Source: Bacteroidota bacterium (GTDB lineage Bacteria > Bacteroidota > Bacteroidia > Flavobacteriales > Flavobacteriaceae). Taken from it: 7,862 nt of DNA. A model generated the notes under the pieces. It did no database searches, was not told the DNA's origin, and saw only the letters and a list, made by a program, of their open reading frames with translations. The stretch lies in contig JAEWKB010000021.1 of NCBI GenBank assembly GCA_023386255.1, positions 1 through 7,862 on the forward strand, given 5' to 3'. The translations under genes were made by a program, and so were the position numbers. Shown here piece by piece: positions 1 to 6,438 of the stretch; within the stretch, counting starts at the first letter, position 1, and each line of letters opens with the position of its first letter.

Positions 1-611
1 GTATGTACTGGTGTAGCATTATATTTTTGTTGCAGTCTTGGCACAAGTACCTGGCTCCAAAACAAATTAAATTCATTATCAAATCTGGCTTCGATATCAA
101 GTTTAGAAATTTTCCTGAAATGCTTTAACTTACTGGCAGAAATTTTCAGTGGCTTATTAAAATCTATTGCATAACAATTTTCAGTAGCTATGGCATTTCC
201 TATACTACCCCGCAGATTGCCTTCTCCCGATAAAGATTCTTTATTATAAAACACCGGTATGGGTTTTACTTTCAGATTACTAAAATTTTGCTCGTAAAGG
301 TACTTTAGCAACAATGAATATATATTCCTTATGACATCCGGAGCTATACCAAAAGTCAGAACCAGACCCCCATAAGTAAGACCATCATGCGAGTGTACCT
401 CATCTCCCACTCTGTTTGCCGGCAGCACAGCCAGCAGCTTATCATTTTCAAAAATCAGCAGCGAGTAATCTTCAAACCTGTCGGCATGGTACTCCATAAA
501 GTCCCGGTGAAACAGGAACGTACCATTTTTTGATGTTTCAATAAAGTTATTCCACGTGCTGAAAAAGCTGTTGTTATATTTCTCTATCCTGTACATCGGG
601 GTATTTATCAT
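1..611 (-). CDS. FemAB/GNAT-like acyltransferase, N-terminal part (runs off left edge)
   Basis: This reading frame is open from an ATG at 611 to the window edge, about 203 codons with no stop, so the C-terminus is missing. The product begins MINTPMYRIEKYNNSFF. Around residues 34-80 it has NGTFLFHRDFMEYHADRFED, then a hydrophobic strand with LLAVLPANR, then SHDGLTYGGLV. This block resembles the N-terminal half of FemAB-like/GNAT-fold acyltransferases common in Flavobacteria, which are thought to transfer acyl or aminoacyl groups to cell-envelope or polysaccharide substrates. The acceptor here cannot be told. A second in-frame ATG at 596 (MYRIEKY) is an equally possible start, as neither site has a clear Shine-Dalgarno sequence. 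The gene is divergent from the surface-protein gene at 729. The family call comes from remembered sequence style, not a search, and the catalytic C-terminal half is outside the window. Confidence 0.7.
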   Translation of the reverse strand, partial: MINTPMYRIEKYNNSFFSTWNNFIETSKNGTFLFHRDFMEYHADRFEDYSLLIFENDKLLAVLPANRVGDEVHSHDGLTYGGLVLTFGIAPDVIRNIYSLLLKYLYEQNFSNLKVKPIPVFYNKESLSGEGNLRGSIGNAIATENCYAIDFNKPLKISASKLKHFRKISKLDIEARFDNEFNLFWSQVLVPRLQQKYNATPVH

Positions 612-728
612 GCAGCGGGTTGATGTGGTAAATGTAACAAAAATTACAAATACAACCTCTCCGCACCTGCCATTACGGTTAAAATCCTGCCGTTTATTCA
701 AAATTTCTTACTTTTAAAAAAAATTGCC
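612..728. other. Divergent intergenic spacer, presumed to hold two promoters
   Basis: This 117-bp spacer separates the divergent acyltransferase and surface-protein genes, so promoters for both should lie here. I looked for the Bacteroidota pattern (TTTG, about 19 bases, TAnnTTTG) on both strands and found no full match. The nearest -7-like element on the plus strand is TACTTTTA at 709-716, only 12 bases before the TTG start and without a convincing -33 partner. An A-run at 716-723 precedes the plus-strand start, as is usual for A-rich translation starts in this phylum. There is no Shine-Dalgarno motif. Confidence 0.4.
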
Positions 729-3170
729 TTGAAATTAAAGATACGTGTTTTAATAGTTCTGCTTGTATGCCCGCTGCTTTCCTTGGCGCAAAACATAGCG
801 CTCTATGAACAGTTTAACGGGCAATATGATTTTACGTTTGTGGGCAACACCCTCAATCCTTCTGAAAATAATGTTACTCCTATCTGCACCATAAATACCT
901 CTTCATCGGCCGTACTTAACCTTGCTGCAGGCAATGTTATAGAACGTGCCTTCCTGTACTGGGCAGGCTCAGGAACGGGTGATGATGCCATAAAACTAAA
1001 TGGCCAGGATGTAACGCCCTTGCGCACATTCGACCTCATAGCCACAACAACCGACCCTATACCAAGAGCTTATTTTAGCAATTTTGCCGATGTTACTGCC
1101 TTAGTACAGGCCACAGGCAATGGATCTTATACGGTATCTGAATTTGATTTAACGGCTGTTATACCCAATGGCTCTGACTACTGTGACAATAAGACCAACT
1201 TTGGCGGATGGGCCATAGTTGTATTTTACAGCAACCCTGCCCTGCCCCTTAACCAGCTGAACCTGTATGACGGGCTGCAGTATGTACCTCAAAATATTAC
1301 CATAAACCTGCCAAGCCTGAACGTAGTGGATAATATAGGTGCTAAAATTGGCTTTGTAGCCTGGGAAGGTGACAACGCTATTGCAAATAGCGAAGACCTA
1401 ACAATTAACGGAAATCTTTTATTCAACACCTTAAATCCTCAAGGTAATGCATTTAACGGGACTAACAGCGTTACCGGTGCCACAAACCTGTACAATATGG
1501 ATCTGGACATTTATGATATCCAGAACATGATAAACATCGGGGATGAATCGGCAGAAATTATACTGGAGTCGGAACAGGATTTTGTAATGATCAATGCTAT
1601 TGTTACCAAGCTCAACAGTAAAATGCCCGATGCCACGGTTACAGCACAAAATATCATACAGCAATGCAATTCGCTAAACGTTCAGTTCAATTATACAGTG
1701 TATAATGTGAACAGCACTGATGTACTGCCTGCCGGAGTGCCGGTATCGGTGTTTGTTGATGGCGATTTTGTAACCTCTTTTACCACTGCTAATATCCTTC
1801 CCGTAGGGGGGAGCGAGAGCGGTATAATCAGCATAACACTGCCTGCGGGCACAGGTGAAGATTTTGAACTGATGTTGATTGCCGACTACCTGAATGGTAC
1901 TGGTACGGTTACTGAGACCAATGAAGCCAATAACAGCTTTATGGTAAGGGTGGAACGATGGCTTTCTCCCCCACTGGCTCAGCCGGCTGACGTTACTGCC
2001 TGCGAAACCGATAATGGCACGGGTGTGGGTTACTTTAATTTTTCGGCATATGCAGAGTCATTAAAGAACGAACCTACCGATGTGGTTACTTTTTACCTTA
2101 CAGCAGCCGAAGCCGGCTTACCCGGCATTCCAATCAGTAATACAACAAACTTTTTATCAACTGTTCAGAATCAGGAAATATTTGTGCGCCTGCAGGATCA
2201 AAATGGCTGCTTTACCATAGGTTCTTTTCACCTTGTAGCTATAGACTGCCTTTTTCCTGATGCAACTATAACAGCCCAAAACCTGCAGCAGGCATGCAAT
2301 TCAAGAGTGGTTACAGTTGATTACACTGTAAGCAACCTTAACAGCGGCGATGTATTGCCTGCCGGCACACCAATTTCAATTTATGTCAACAACGAGTTCT
2401 TGGAATATACCGAAACGCTGCTCCCAATTCCTATCGGCGGAAGCGAAGAGGGTAGTATAACGCTAACTATTCCCGATGAGGTACCTTTAGATTTTAATTT
2501 GGTTTTCGTAGTAGATGATGACGGGACAGGTACCGGAATAATCGTGGAAGCTGATGAAAACAACAACAACTTTACATTACAGGTATTACTATGGGTGTCC
2601 CCCACACTTAACGACCCGGCCGACTTGGTGAGCTGCAATGAAGGTTTTGGGAAAGGTACGTTTGATTTTTCAGGATATGAGGAAAGCCTGAAAACTGAGG
2701 CGACAGATATTGTAACGTTCTACAACACGGCTACAGAAGCAGAACAGGAGATTAATGAGATTATGAATACCTCTGATTTTGAAAGTCAATCCAATCCTCA
2801 GGAGGTTTTTGTGAGGCTTGAAACCGAACATGGCTGCTACACCATTGGCTCTTTTATGCTGAAAACCAGATTATGCCCACCCGAAACGTATAACTATGTT
2901 ACCCCAAATGGCGACGGCGTAAACGACAGCTTTTTTGTAAAAGGTCTCCGCAATGTTTTCCTGAACTTTAAAATGAGCATCTATAACCGCTGGGGCAACC
3001 TGGTATGGACAGGCGACCACTCCGCGCCCGATTGGGACGGCATTGCCAATGAAGATAAAGTAGGATCTGCCCACACCACCGTGCCGGCAGGAACATACTA
3101 CTTTGTACTGGAGCTAAACGAACCTGATTACCCTACGCCTATTGTGGGCTGGGTATACGTAACGAAGTAG
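729..3170 (+). CDS. Secreted surface protein with tandem repeats and T9SS type B (gliding-associated) C-terminal domain
   Basis: This is an 813-residue exported protein. Residues 1-20 form a Sec signal peptide (basic MKLKIR, hydrophobic core, LSLA before Q21). Residues ~22-295 form a large domain containing FLYWAGSGTGDD, a YCDNKTNFGGWAIVVFYSNP block and an ESEQDFVMINA strand. I recognise its style from Flavobacterial surface proteins but cannot name its family firmly. Residues 300-509 and 510-716 are two tandem repeats, each a CARDB-like beta domain followed by an Ig-like module ending in GC(F/Y)TIGSF. Residues ~719-813 match the gliding-motility-associated CHU_C/type B sorting domain: NYVTPNGDGVNDSF, then IYNRWGNLVW, DWDG, PAGTYYFVLEL and terminal GWVYVTK. 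Such domains direct export through the type IX system, and the known example SprB needs a SprF-like partner, which is absent here. The start is TTG, because only it leaves the signal peptide intact. The role is probably adhesion or surface display, which is inference. Confidence 0.9.
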   Translation: MKLKIRVLIVLLVCPLLSLAQNIALYEQFNGQYDFTFVGNTLNPSENNVTPICTINTSSSAVLNLAAGNVIERAFLYWAGSGTGDDAIKLNGQDVTPLRTFDLIATTTDPIPRAYFSNFADVTALVQATGNGSYTVSEFDLTAVIPNGSDYCDNKTNFGGWAIVVFYSNPALPLNQLNLYDGLQYVPQNITINLPSLNVVDNIGAKIGFVAWEGDNAIANSEDLTINGNLLFNTLNPQGNAFNGTNSVTGATNLYNMDLDIYDIQNMINIGDESAEIILESEQDFVMINAIVTKLNSKMPDATVTAQNIIQQCNSLNVQFNYTVYNVNSTDVLPAGVPVSVFVDGDFVTSFTTANILPVGGSESGIISITLPAGTGEDFELMLIADYLNGTGTVTETNEANNSFMVRVERWLSPPLAQPADVTACETDNGTGVGYFNFSAYAESLKNEPTDVVTFYLTAAEAGLPGIPISNTTNFLSTVQNQEIFVRLQDQNGCFTIGSFHLVAIDCLFPDATITAQNLQQACNSRVVTVDYTVSNLNSGDVLPAGTPISIYVNNEFLEYTETLLPIPIGGSEEGSITLTIPDEVPLDFNLVFVVDDDGTGTGIIVEADENNNNFTLQVLLWVSPTLNDPADLVSCNEGFGKGTFDFSGYEESLKTEATDIVTFYNTATEAEQEINEIMNTSDFESQSNPQEVFVRLETEHGCYTIGSFMLKTRLCPPETYNYVTPNGDGVNDSFFVKGLRNVFLNFKMSIYNRWGNLVWTGDHSAPDWDGIANEDKVGSAHTTVPAGTYYFVLELNEPDYPTPIVGWVYVTK
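1626..2255 (+). repeat. Protein-level tandem repeat, copy 1 (residues 300-509)
   Basis: This copy begins PDATVTAQN and has 210 residues. The first half (about 300-408) is a CARDB-like stretch with DVLPAGVPVSVFV, a GGSESG turn and TVTETNEANNSF. The second half (about 410-507) has TACETDNG, YFNFSAYAESLK, DVVTFYLTAAEA and IFVRLQDQNGCFTIGSF. All of these motifs recur in the same order in the next copy. Confidence 0.85.
2256..2876 (+). repeat. Protein-level tandem repeat, copy 2 (residues 510-716)
   Basis: This copy begins PDATITAQN directly after copy 1 and has 207 residues. It carries the same ordered motifs: DVLPAGTPISIYV, GGSEEG, IIVEADENNNNF, VSCNEGFGKG, FDFSGYEESLK, DIVTFYNTATEA and VFVRLETEHGCYTIGSF. 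The copies have clearly diverged: many positions differ by conservative change, and there are small length changes in the loop after TFY. This argues for an old duplication. The C-terminal sorting domain follows almost immediately. Confidence 0.85.
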
Positions 3171-3186
3171 TTTTATTATAAAAGTA

Positions 3187-3237
3187 TAAGCCCCTTTCAT
3201 TATATAATTGTTTTGCAGCTATGCTGTGAAAGGCTTA
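3187..3237 (+). terminator. Weak hairpin downstream of the surface-protein gene
   Basis: TAAGCCCCTTTCA at 3187-3199 can pair with TGAAAGGCTTA at 3227-3237, giving about 11 pairs with two bulged C residues. The loop is 27 bases and contains a small nested CAGC/GCTG hairpin at 3216-3226. It starts 16 bases after the TAG stop. No T-run follows on the plus strand, so intrinsic termination is doubtful. It could instead be a transcript-end stabilising structure. Confidence 0.3.
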
Positions 3238-3313
3238 GGGATTAGCTGATGGCAAATTTAATCTGTTTTATCAGTATTTTATCCTGATGCTGTGTGTTCC
3301 AGAACAGACCTGG

Positions 3314-3348
3314 AAATAAAAAGCTATCTCACCCGAGGCAGCTTTATT
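3314..3348 (-). terminator. Intrinsic terminator of the lipoprotein gene, possibly bidirectional
   Basis: Read on the minus strand, AAAGCT (3345-3340) pairs with AGCTTT (3325-3320). Inside this, CTC (3337-3335) pairs with GAG (3330-3328) around a GGGT loop, with a 2x2 internal mismatch between the stems. The second arm runs into a T-rich tail (TTTTTATTT, ending at 3314). It lies about 19 bases past the lipoprotein stop codon. Read on the plus strand, the stem is followed by only a short mixed TTTATT, so it may also help end the convergent surface-protein transcript. Confidence 0.65.
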
Positions 3349-3366
3349 CTATTTGATACTGGCTAA

Positions 3367-3939
3367 CTACTTTGAAAACTGCAACTGCATCCCGAAATTG
3401 CGCCGGGCCAGTATCAGTTCAGTTTCTTTTTGTTGTTTTTCTTCGGGTGGATACCATTTCACTTCCTCTATCACTTTCATGTTCTTGTCATAAAAAGCCT
3501 GCGCTATGCCTGATTTCTCTGCATTATCAAGACCTGTCACCGATGCCAGGAGCTTATAGAAGCTGTTAAAGTGCGGCAGGTTATTATCCATGCCTGTCTG
3601 TTGCCTTATCATAAACAGTTTTTGCTCCTGAGAACCTTCGGCTACTACTTTATTGTTTAAATAAATAAGCCACATGTTCTTAAGGTTTGTGTCATAATCC
3701 TGTCCTTGCGATTTACTGATATCCTCCTTGTACAACTCCAGCATTTCAGCTACCGAAACGTTTCCTGCTTTTGGTAGTGTAGTAAATATATTCATCTCGC
3801 GTGGAATCTCACCTTTAACTCTTTCTGTTGAAAGCGTTTCTTCTACAGTTGACGTTTCGCCGGTAATTGTTGAGCCGCTATCGGGAGAGCAACCAACAAT
3901 TAAAATGCTTGACATAGCTGCGTAAACAACTTTTTTCAT
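3367..3939 (-). CDS. Small lipoprotein of unknown function
   Basis: This 190-residue protein has a lipoprotein signal peptide: MKKVVYAAMSSILIVGC, with the lipobox ending at C17, the predicted lipidated residue. Residues 18-45 (SPDSGSTITGETSTVEE...) are a Ser/Thr/Glu-rich, probably disordered linker. The remaining ~50-190 looks mainly alpha-helical and charged, with VSVAEMLELYKEDISKS, NMWLIYLNN, LFMIRQQTG, HFNSFYKLLASVTGL and a C-terminal EEKQQKETELILARR. I do not recognise the family and see no enzymatic motif. The only acidic residue close to the cysteine is D20, so a Bacteroidota lipoprotein export signal is not obvious, and surface versus periplasmic location is open. Its leader is A/T-rich; a faint -7-like TACATTGT (minus strand, 3978-3971) lies about 31 bases before the ATG but has no clear -33 partner. 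A terminator follows, so it is probably monocistronic. Confidence 0.8.
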   Translation of the reverse strand: MKKVVYAAMSSILIVGCSPDSGSTITGETSTVEETLSTERVKGEIPREMNIFTTLPKAGNVSVAEMLELYKEDISKSQGQDYDTNLKNMWLIYLNNKVVAEGSQEQKLFMIRQQTGMDNNLPHFNSFYKLLASVTGLDNAEKSGIAQAFYDKNMKVIEEVKWYPPEEKQQKETELILARRNFGMQLQFSK

Positions 3940-4078
3940 ATCTAAAATATTAAAATACAGTTATTTAGACACAATGTATAAAAAAAATTTCAGGTGTAGA
4001 ATAGATATCATAATTTTATAATGCACCAACTGACATTATCGACCCCAATCCGTAACTCCAAACTTCAAACCCGCACCC
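3940..4078. other. Spacer between the DUF58 gene and the lipoprotein gene
   Basis: This 139-bp gap should hold the 3' end of the four-gene operon transcript and the promoter of the lipoprotein gene. The part next to the lipoprotein is very A/T-rich, with an A-run at 3980-3987. The part next to the DUF58 gene is C-rich on the plus strand and contains degenerate heptads. I found no G/C-rich hairpin with a T-run on the minus strand, so the operon's termination point is not evident and some read-through into the lipoprotein gene is possible. Confidence 0.4.
4042..4069. repeat. Four degenerate 7-bp tandem units
   Basis: On the plus strand the units read ACCCCAA, TCCGTAA, CTCCAAA and CTTCAAA. Each ends in AA and the last two differ at one base. 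The array lies in the spacer just beyond the DUF58 stop codon. With only four imperfect units it could be chance, but 7-bp periodic intergenic repeats do occur in bacterial genomes. Confidence 0.35.
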
Positions 4079-5407
4079 CTACAATGCTCCCCTCGCTTTT
4101 ATTTCAAGGTATTTATTGATGCTGTCAATAGTAAGGTTTTCCGGGCTGGTTAGTACCGAGTAGATGCCGTACTTCTTCAGCTCGTTCACTATCAGGCGTT
4201 TTTCAAAAGCAAATTTTTCAGCTATCACCTTGTCATATACCTCCTGTATGTTACGTGCCTTGGCATTCATAACTTCCTTTAGTTCGGTATTTTCAAAAAA
4301 TACCACAACCAGCAGGTGGCTTTTGGCAATGCCTTTAAGGTAAGGCAGCTGGCGGTGAAGTCCGTCAAGTGTTTCGAAGTTAGTATATAGGAGTATAAGG
4401 CTGCGCTGGTTTATGTTCTTTTTAATGTCGGCATACAGCCGGCCGTAGTCGCTCTCAAAAAAGTTGGTGTTTACATTATAAAGCGTTTCCAGCACCTTCT
4501 GCATCTGGCCTGATCGTCTTTCGGCAGCCACACGGTTTTCAACCTTTTTAGAGAAGGTGAACATACCGGCCTTGTCACCCTTTTTCAGGATAACGTTGCT
4601 TAGTACCAGCGTAGAGTTTATGGCATAGTCCAGCAGGCTCAGCCCCTCAAAAGGCATTTTCATCACGCGGCCCTTGTCAATTGCCATGTACACGTTCTGC
4701 GAACGCTCGTCCTGGAACTGGTTAACCATCAACTGGTTTTTTTTGGCAGTAGCCTTCCAGTTTATAGTTCTGATATCATCACCCGCAATATAATCCTTTA
4801 TCTGCTCAAACTCCATGGTATGGCCTATGCGGCGAATCTTCTTGAGCCCGTACTGGAACAGCTTGTTAGAAAATGCCATGAGATCGTACTTACGCAGCTG
4901 GATATAGCTTGGGTATGTTGGCACCATCTGCCCGTCGCCAAACATATAGCGGCGTGACACCAGGCGTAAAGGGGAAGATACATAAATATTCAGCTTTCCG
5001 AAGTAATATTCACCACGTTCGGTAGGGCGCAGCATGTATTCAAAAGCATCTGATGCGCCGGCAGCTACCTTGCGCTTTATCTCAAAATTGCGCAGCTGGA
5101 ACTGGAAAGGTATCTCATCAATAACCTTAAGGCTCACGGCAAACGAATAGCCGCTTTGCAAACGTACCGTAACCGGGTTCTCATCGCCGTTGCTAAGTTT
5201 TTCAGGAGTGGTGCGTGTGGCAGTAAAGCGGCTGTTGGTAAATAGAAGCAGTATGTCTATCACCGTAAAGGCAATGTATATGTACACCAGCAGCCATACG
5301 GCCTTGTACAGCGCAGGGAACAGGTAGGCCAGCACAAAGCACACCATGAGCCCAATGAGCACATAGAAAAAGAAATTGGTGAGGTATAGCTTTTTAAACC
5401 ACTTCAT
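4079..5407 (-). CDS. DUF58 domain membrane protein
   Basis: This 442-residue protein is the last gene of the four-gene operon. Residues ~11-30 and ~36-56 are two transmembrane helices, followed by a beta-rich region (~60-165). The DUF58 signature is at 195-220: GHTMEFEQIKDYIAGDDIRT followed by INWKATA. From ~236 a von Willebrand A-like region begins with NVYMAIDKGRVMKMPFEG. The usual metal-site DxSxS is not present; D244 is followed by KGRVM, which I believe is common in Bacteroidota members. DUF58 proteins are typically encoded beside MoxR ATPases and are thought to be their partners in envelope maturation or stress roles. The start ATG overlaps the MoxR stop by one base (TAATG), indicating translational coupling. 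This is not a complete Bat (aerotolerance) locus, as no BatA-E-type genes are seen here. Confidence 0.92.
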   Translation of the reverse strand: MKWFKKLYLTNFFFYVLIGLMVCFVLAYLFPALYKAVWLLVYIYIAFTVIDILLLFTNSRFTATRTTPEKLSNGDENPVTVRLQSGYSFAVSLKVIDEIPFQFQLRNFEIKRKVAAGASDAFEYMLRPTERGEYYFGKLNIYVSSPLRLVSRRYMFGDGQMVPTYPSYIQLRKYDLMAFSNKLFQYGLKKIRRIGHTMEFEQIKDYIAGDDIRTINWKATAKKNQLMVNQFQDERSQNVYMAIDKGRVMKMPFEGLSLLDYAINSTLVLSNVILKKGDKAGMFTFSKKVENRVAAERRSGQMQKVLETLYNVNTNFFESDYGRLYADIKKNINQRSLILLYTNFETLDGLHRQLPYLKGIAKSHLLVVVFFENTELKEVMNAKARNIQEVYDKVIAEKFAFEKRLIVNELKKYGIYSVLTSPENLTIDSINKYLEIKARGAL

Positions 5408-6438
5408 TAGCGCGGTATTTCTACAGTATCAATTATTTGCCTGATGATTTCAGCGCTGGTTAAGCCTTCCATCTCACGCTCGGGCGCTACCACTACGCGG
5501 TGCTGAAGTACGGGTATGGCGGCTTCTTTAATATCATCGGGCGTTACAAAATCACGGCCCCTTAGCGCGGCATAGCCTTTGGCAGCATTAAGTATGGCGA
5601 TGGATGCACGCGGCGATGCCCCAAGGTACAGGAACGCGTTATCGCGTGTGTTTGTTACAACTTTAGCTATATATTCTATAAGCTGCGGCTCAATAACAAT
5701 ATGTTTTACAATGCCCTGATATTTTAATATATCTGCCTGAGACAGTATCTGCTGAATGTTCTCCAGCTTGTCTCGCTCGTGCAGGGCATTTTCGCGCTGA
5801 AGTATGGCAATTTCCTCATCAAGCTTAGGGTAATCAATGCTTATCTTGAAAAGAAAACGGTCCAGCTGTGCTTCGGGCAGGCGGTAAGTACCTTCCTGCT
5901 CAATAGGGTTTTGCGTGGCAATAACCAGGAACGGTGCTTCCATAGCATGGGTCTTGCCCTCCACGGTTATCTGGCGCTCTTCCATAACCTCAAACAAGGC
6001 AGCCTGGGTTTTGGCAGGGGCGCGGTTTATCTCGTCGATAAGGATGAAATTTGAGAAGATTGGCCCTTTTTTAAAATCAAAGGACGACTTGGAAAGATCG
6101 AATACTGATGTACCTAAAATGTCTGAAGGCATAAGATCGGGCGTAAACTGTATCCGGCTAAAACCCAGTGAAAGTGTCCTCGCAAGCAGTTTAGCCGAAA
6201 TAGTTTTAGCTACTCCCGGCACACCTTCCAACAGCACGTGCCCGTTGCTCAGTATAGCTACCAACAGCTGGTCTATCATTTTGTGCTGGCCTACAATTAC
6301 GGTGTTTATTTGCTGCTTTACGGCATCAATGCTTTGCTGCAGCCCACTAAGGTCCAGCCTCGACTGAAAGTTAATATTATCATTCTCCGGTGCCGCCTGC
6401 TGCTCCGGGTTTATGTTGTTGTCAAAATTTTCTGTCAT
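5407..6438 (-). CDS. MoxR family AAA+ ATPase
   Basis: This 343-residue cytoplasmic ATPase has all core motifs: Walker A GVPGVAKT (72-79, K78, T79), Walker B LIDE (133-136, D135, E136), the MoxR block around INRAPAKTQAALFEVMEE (137-154), sensor 1 in ATQNPIEQEGTYRLPEAQLD (174-193, N177), the following R194 as likely arginine finger, and sensor 2 GASPRAS (273-279, R277). The first ~30 residues are polar and rich in N/Q/E, probably a flexible tail. MoxR proteins act as chaperone-like remodellers of VWA-type or membrane partner proteins. The DUF58 product encoded immediately after is the obvious partner. The ATG overlaps the end of the upstream DUF4350 gene by four bases (ATGA) and the stop overlaps the DUF58 start by one. 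Nothing suggests loss of activity. The specific target is unknown. Confidence 0.95.
   Translation of the reverse strand: MTENFDNNINPEQQAAPENDNINFQSRLDLSGLQQSIDAVKQQINTVIVGQHKMIDQLLVAILSNGHVLLEGVPGVAKTISAKLLARTLSLGFSRIQFTPDLMPSDILGTSVFDLSKSSFDFKKGPIFSNFILIDEINRAPAKTQAALFEVMEERQITVEGKTHAMEAPFLVIATQNPIEQEGTYRLPEAQLDRFLFKISIDYPKLDEEIAILQRENALHERDKLENIQQILSQADILKYQGIVKHIVIEPQLIEYIAKVVTNTRDNAFLYLGASPRASIAILNAAKGYAALRGRDFVTPDDIKEAAIPVLQHRVVVAPEREMEGLTSAEIIRQIIDTVEIPR

Noticed and set aside
612..728. Consensus Bacteroidota promoters (TTTG plus TAnnTTTG)
   Set aside because: Partial elements exist on both strands but no pair has the expected ~19-base spacing, so no promoter is called.
2381..2638. Minus-strand open frame of 85 codons inside the surface-protein gene
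   Set aside because: The serine-rich product mirrors the repeat-coding strand; the plus-strand protein is clearly real across this region.
5915..6367. Plus-strand open frame of 150 codons
   Set aside because: It lies antisense inside the MoxR gene, whose motifs are complete in the other strand. The product has no domain character and is a shadow frame.
4079..6438. Classical Bat aerotolerance operon
   Set aside because: MoxR and DUF58 occur in both, but no BatA/BatB VWA proteins or TPR BatC-E proteins follow. The partners here are DUF4350 and DUF4129.
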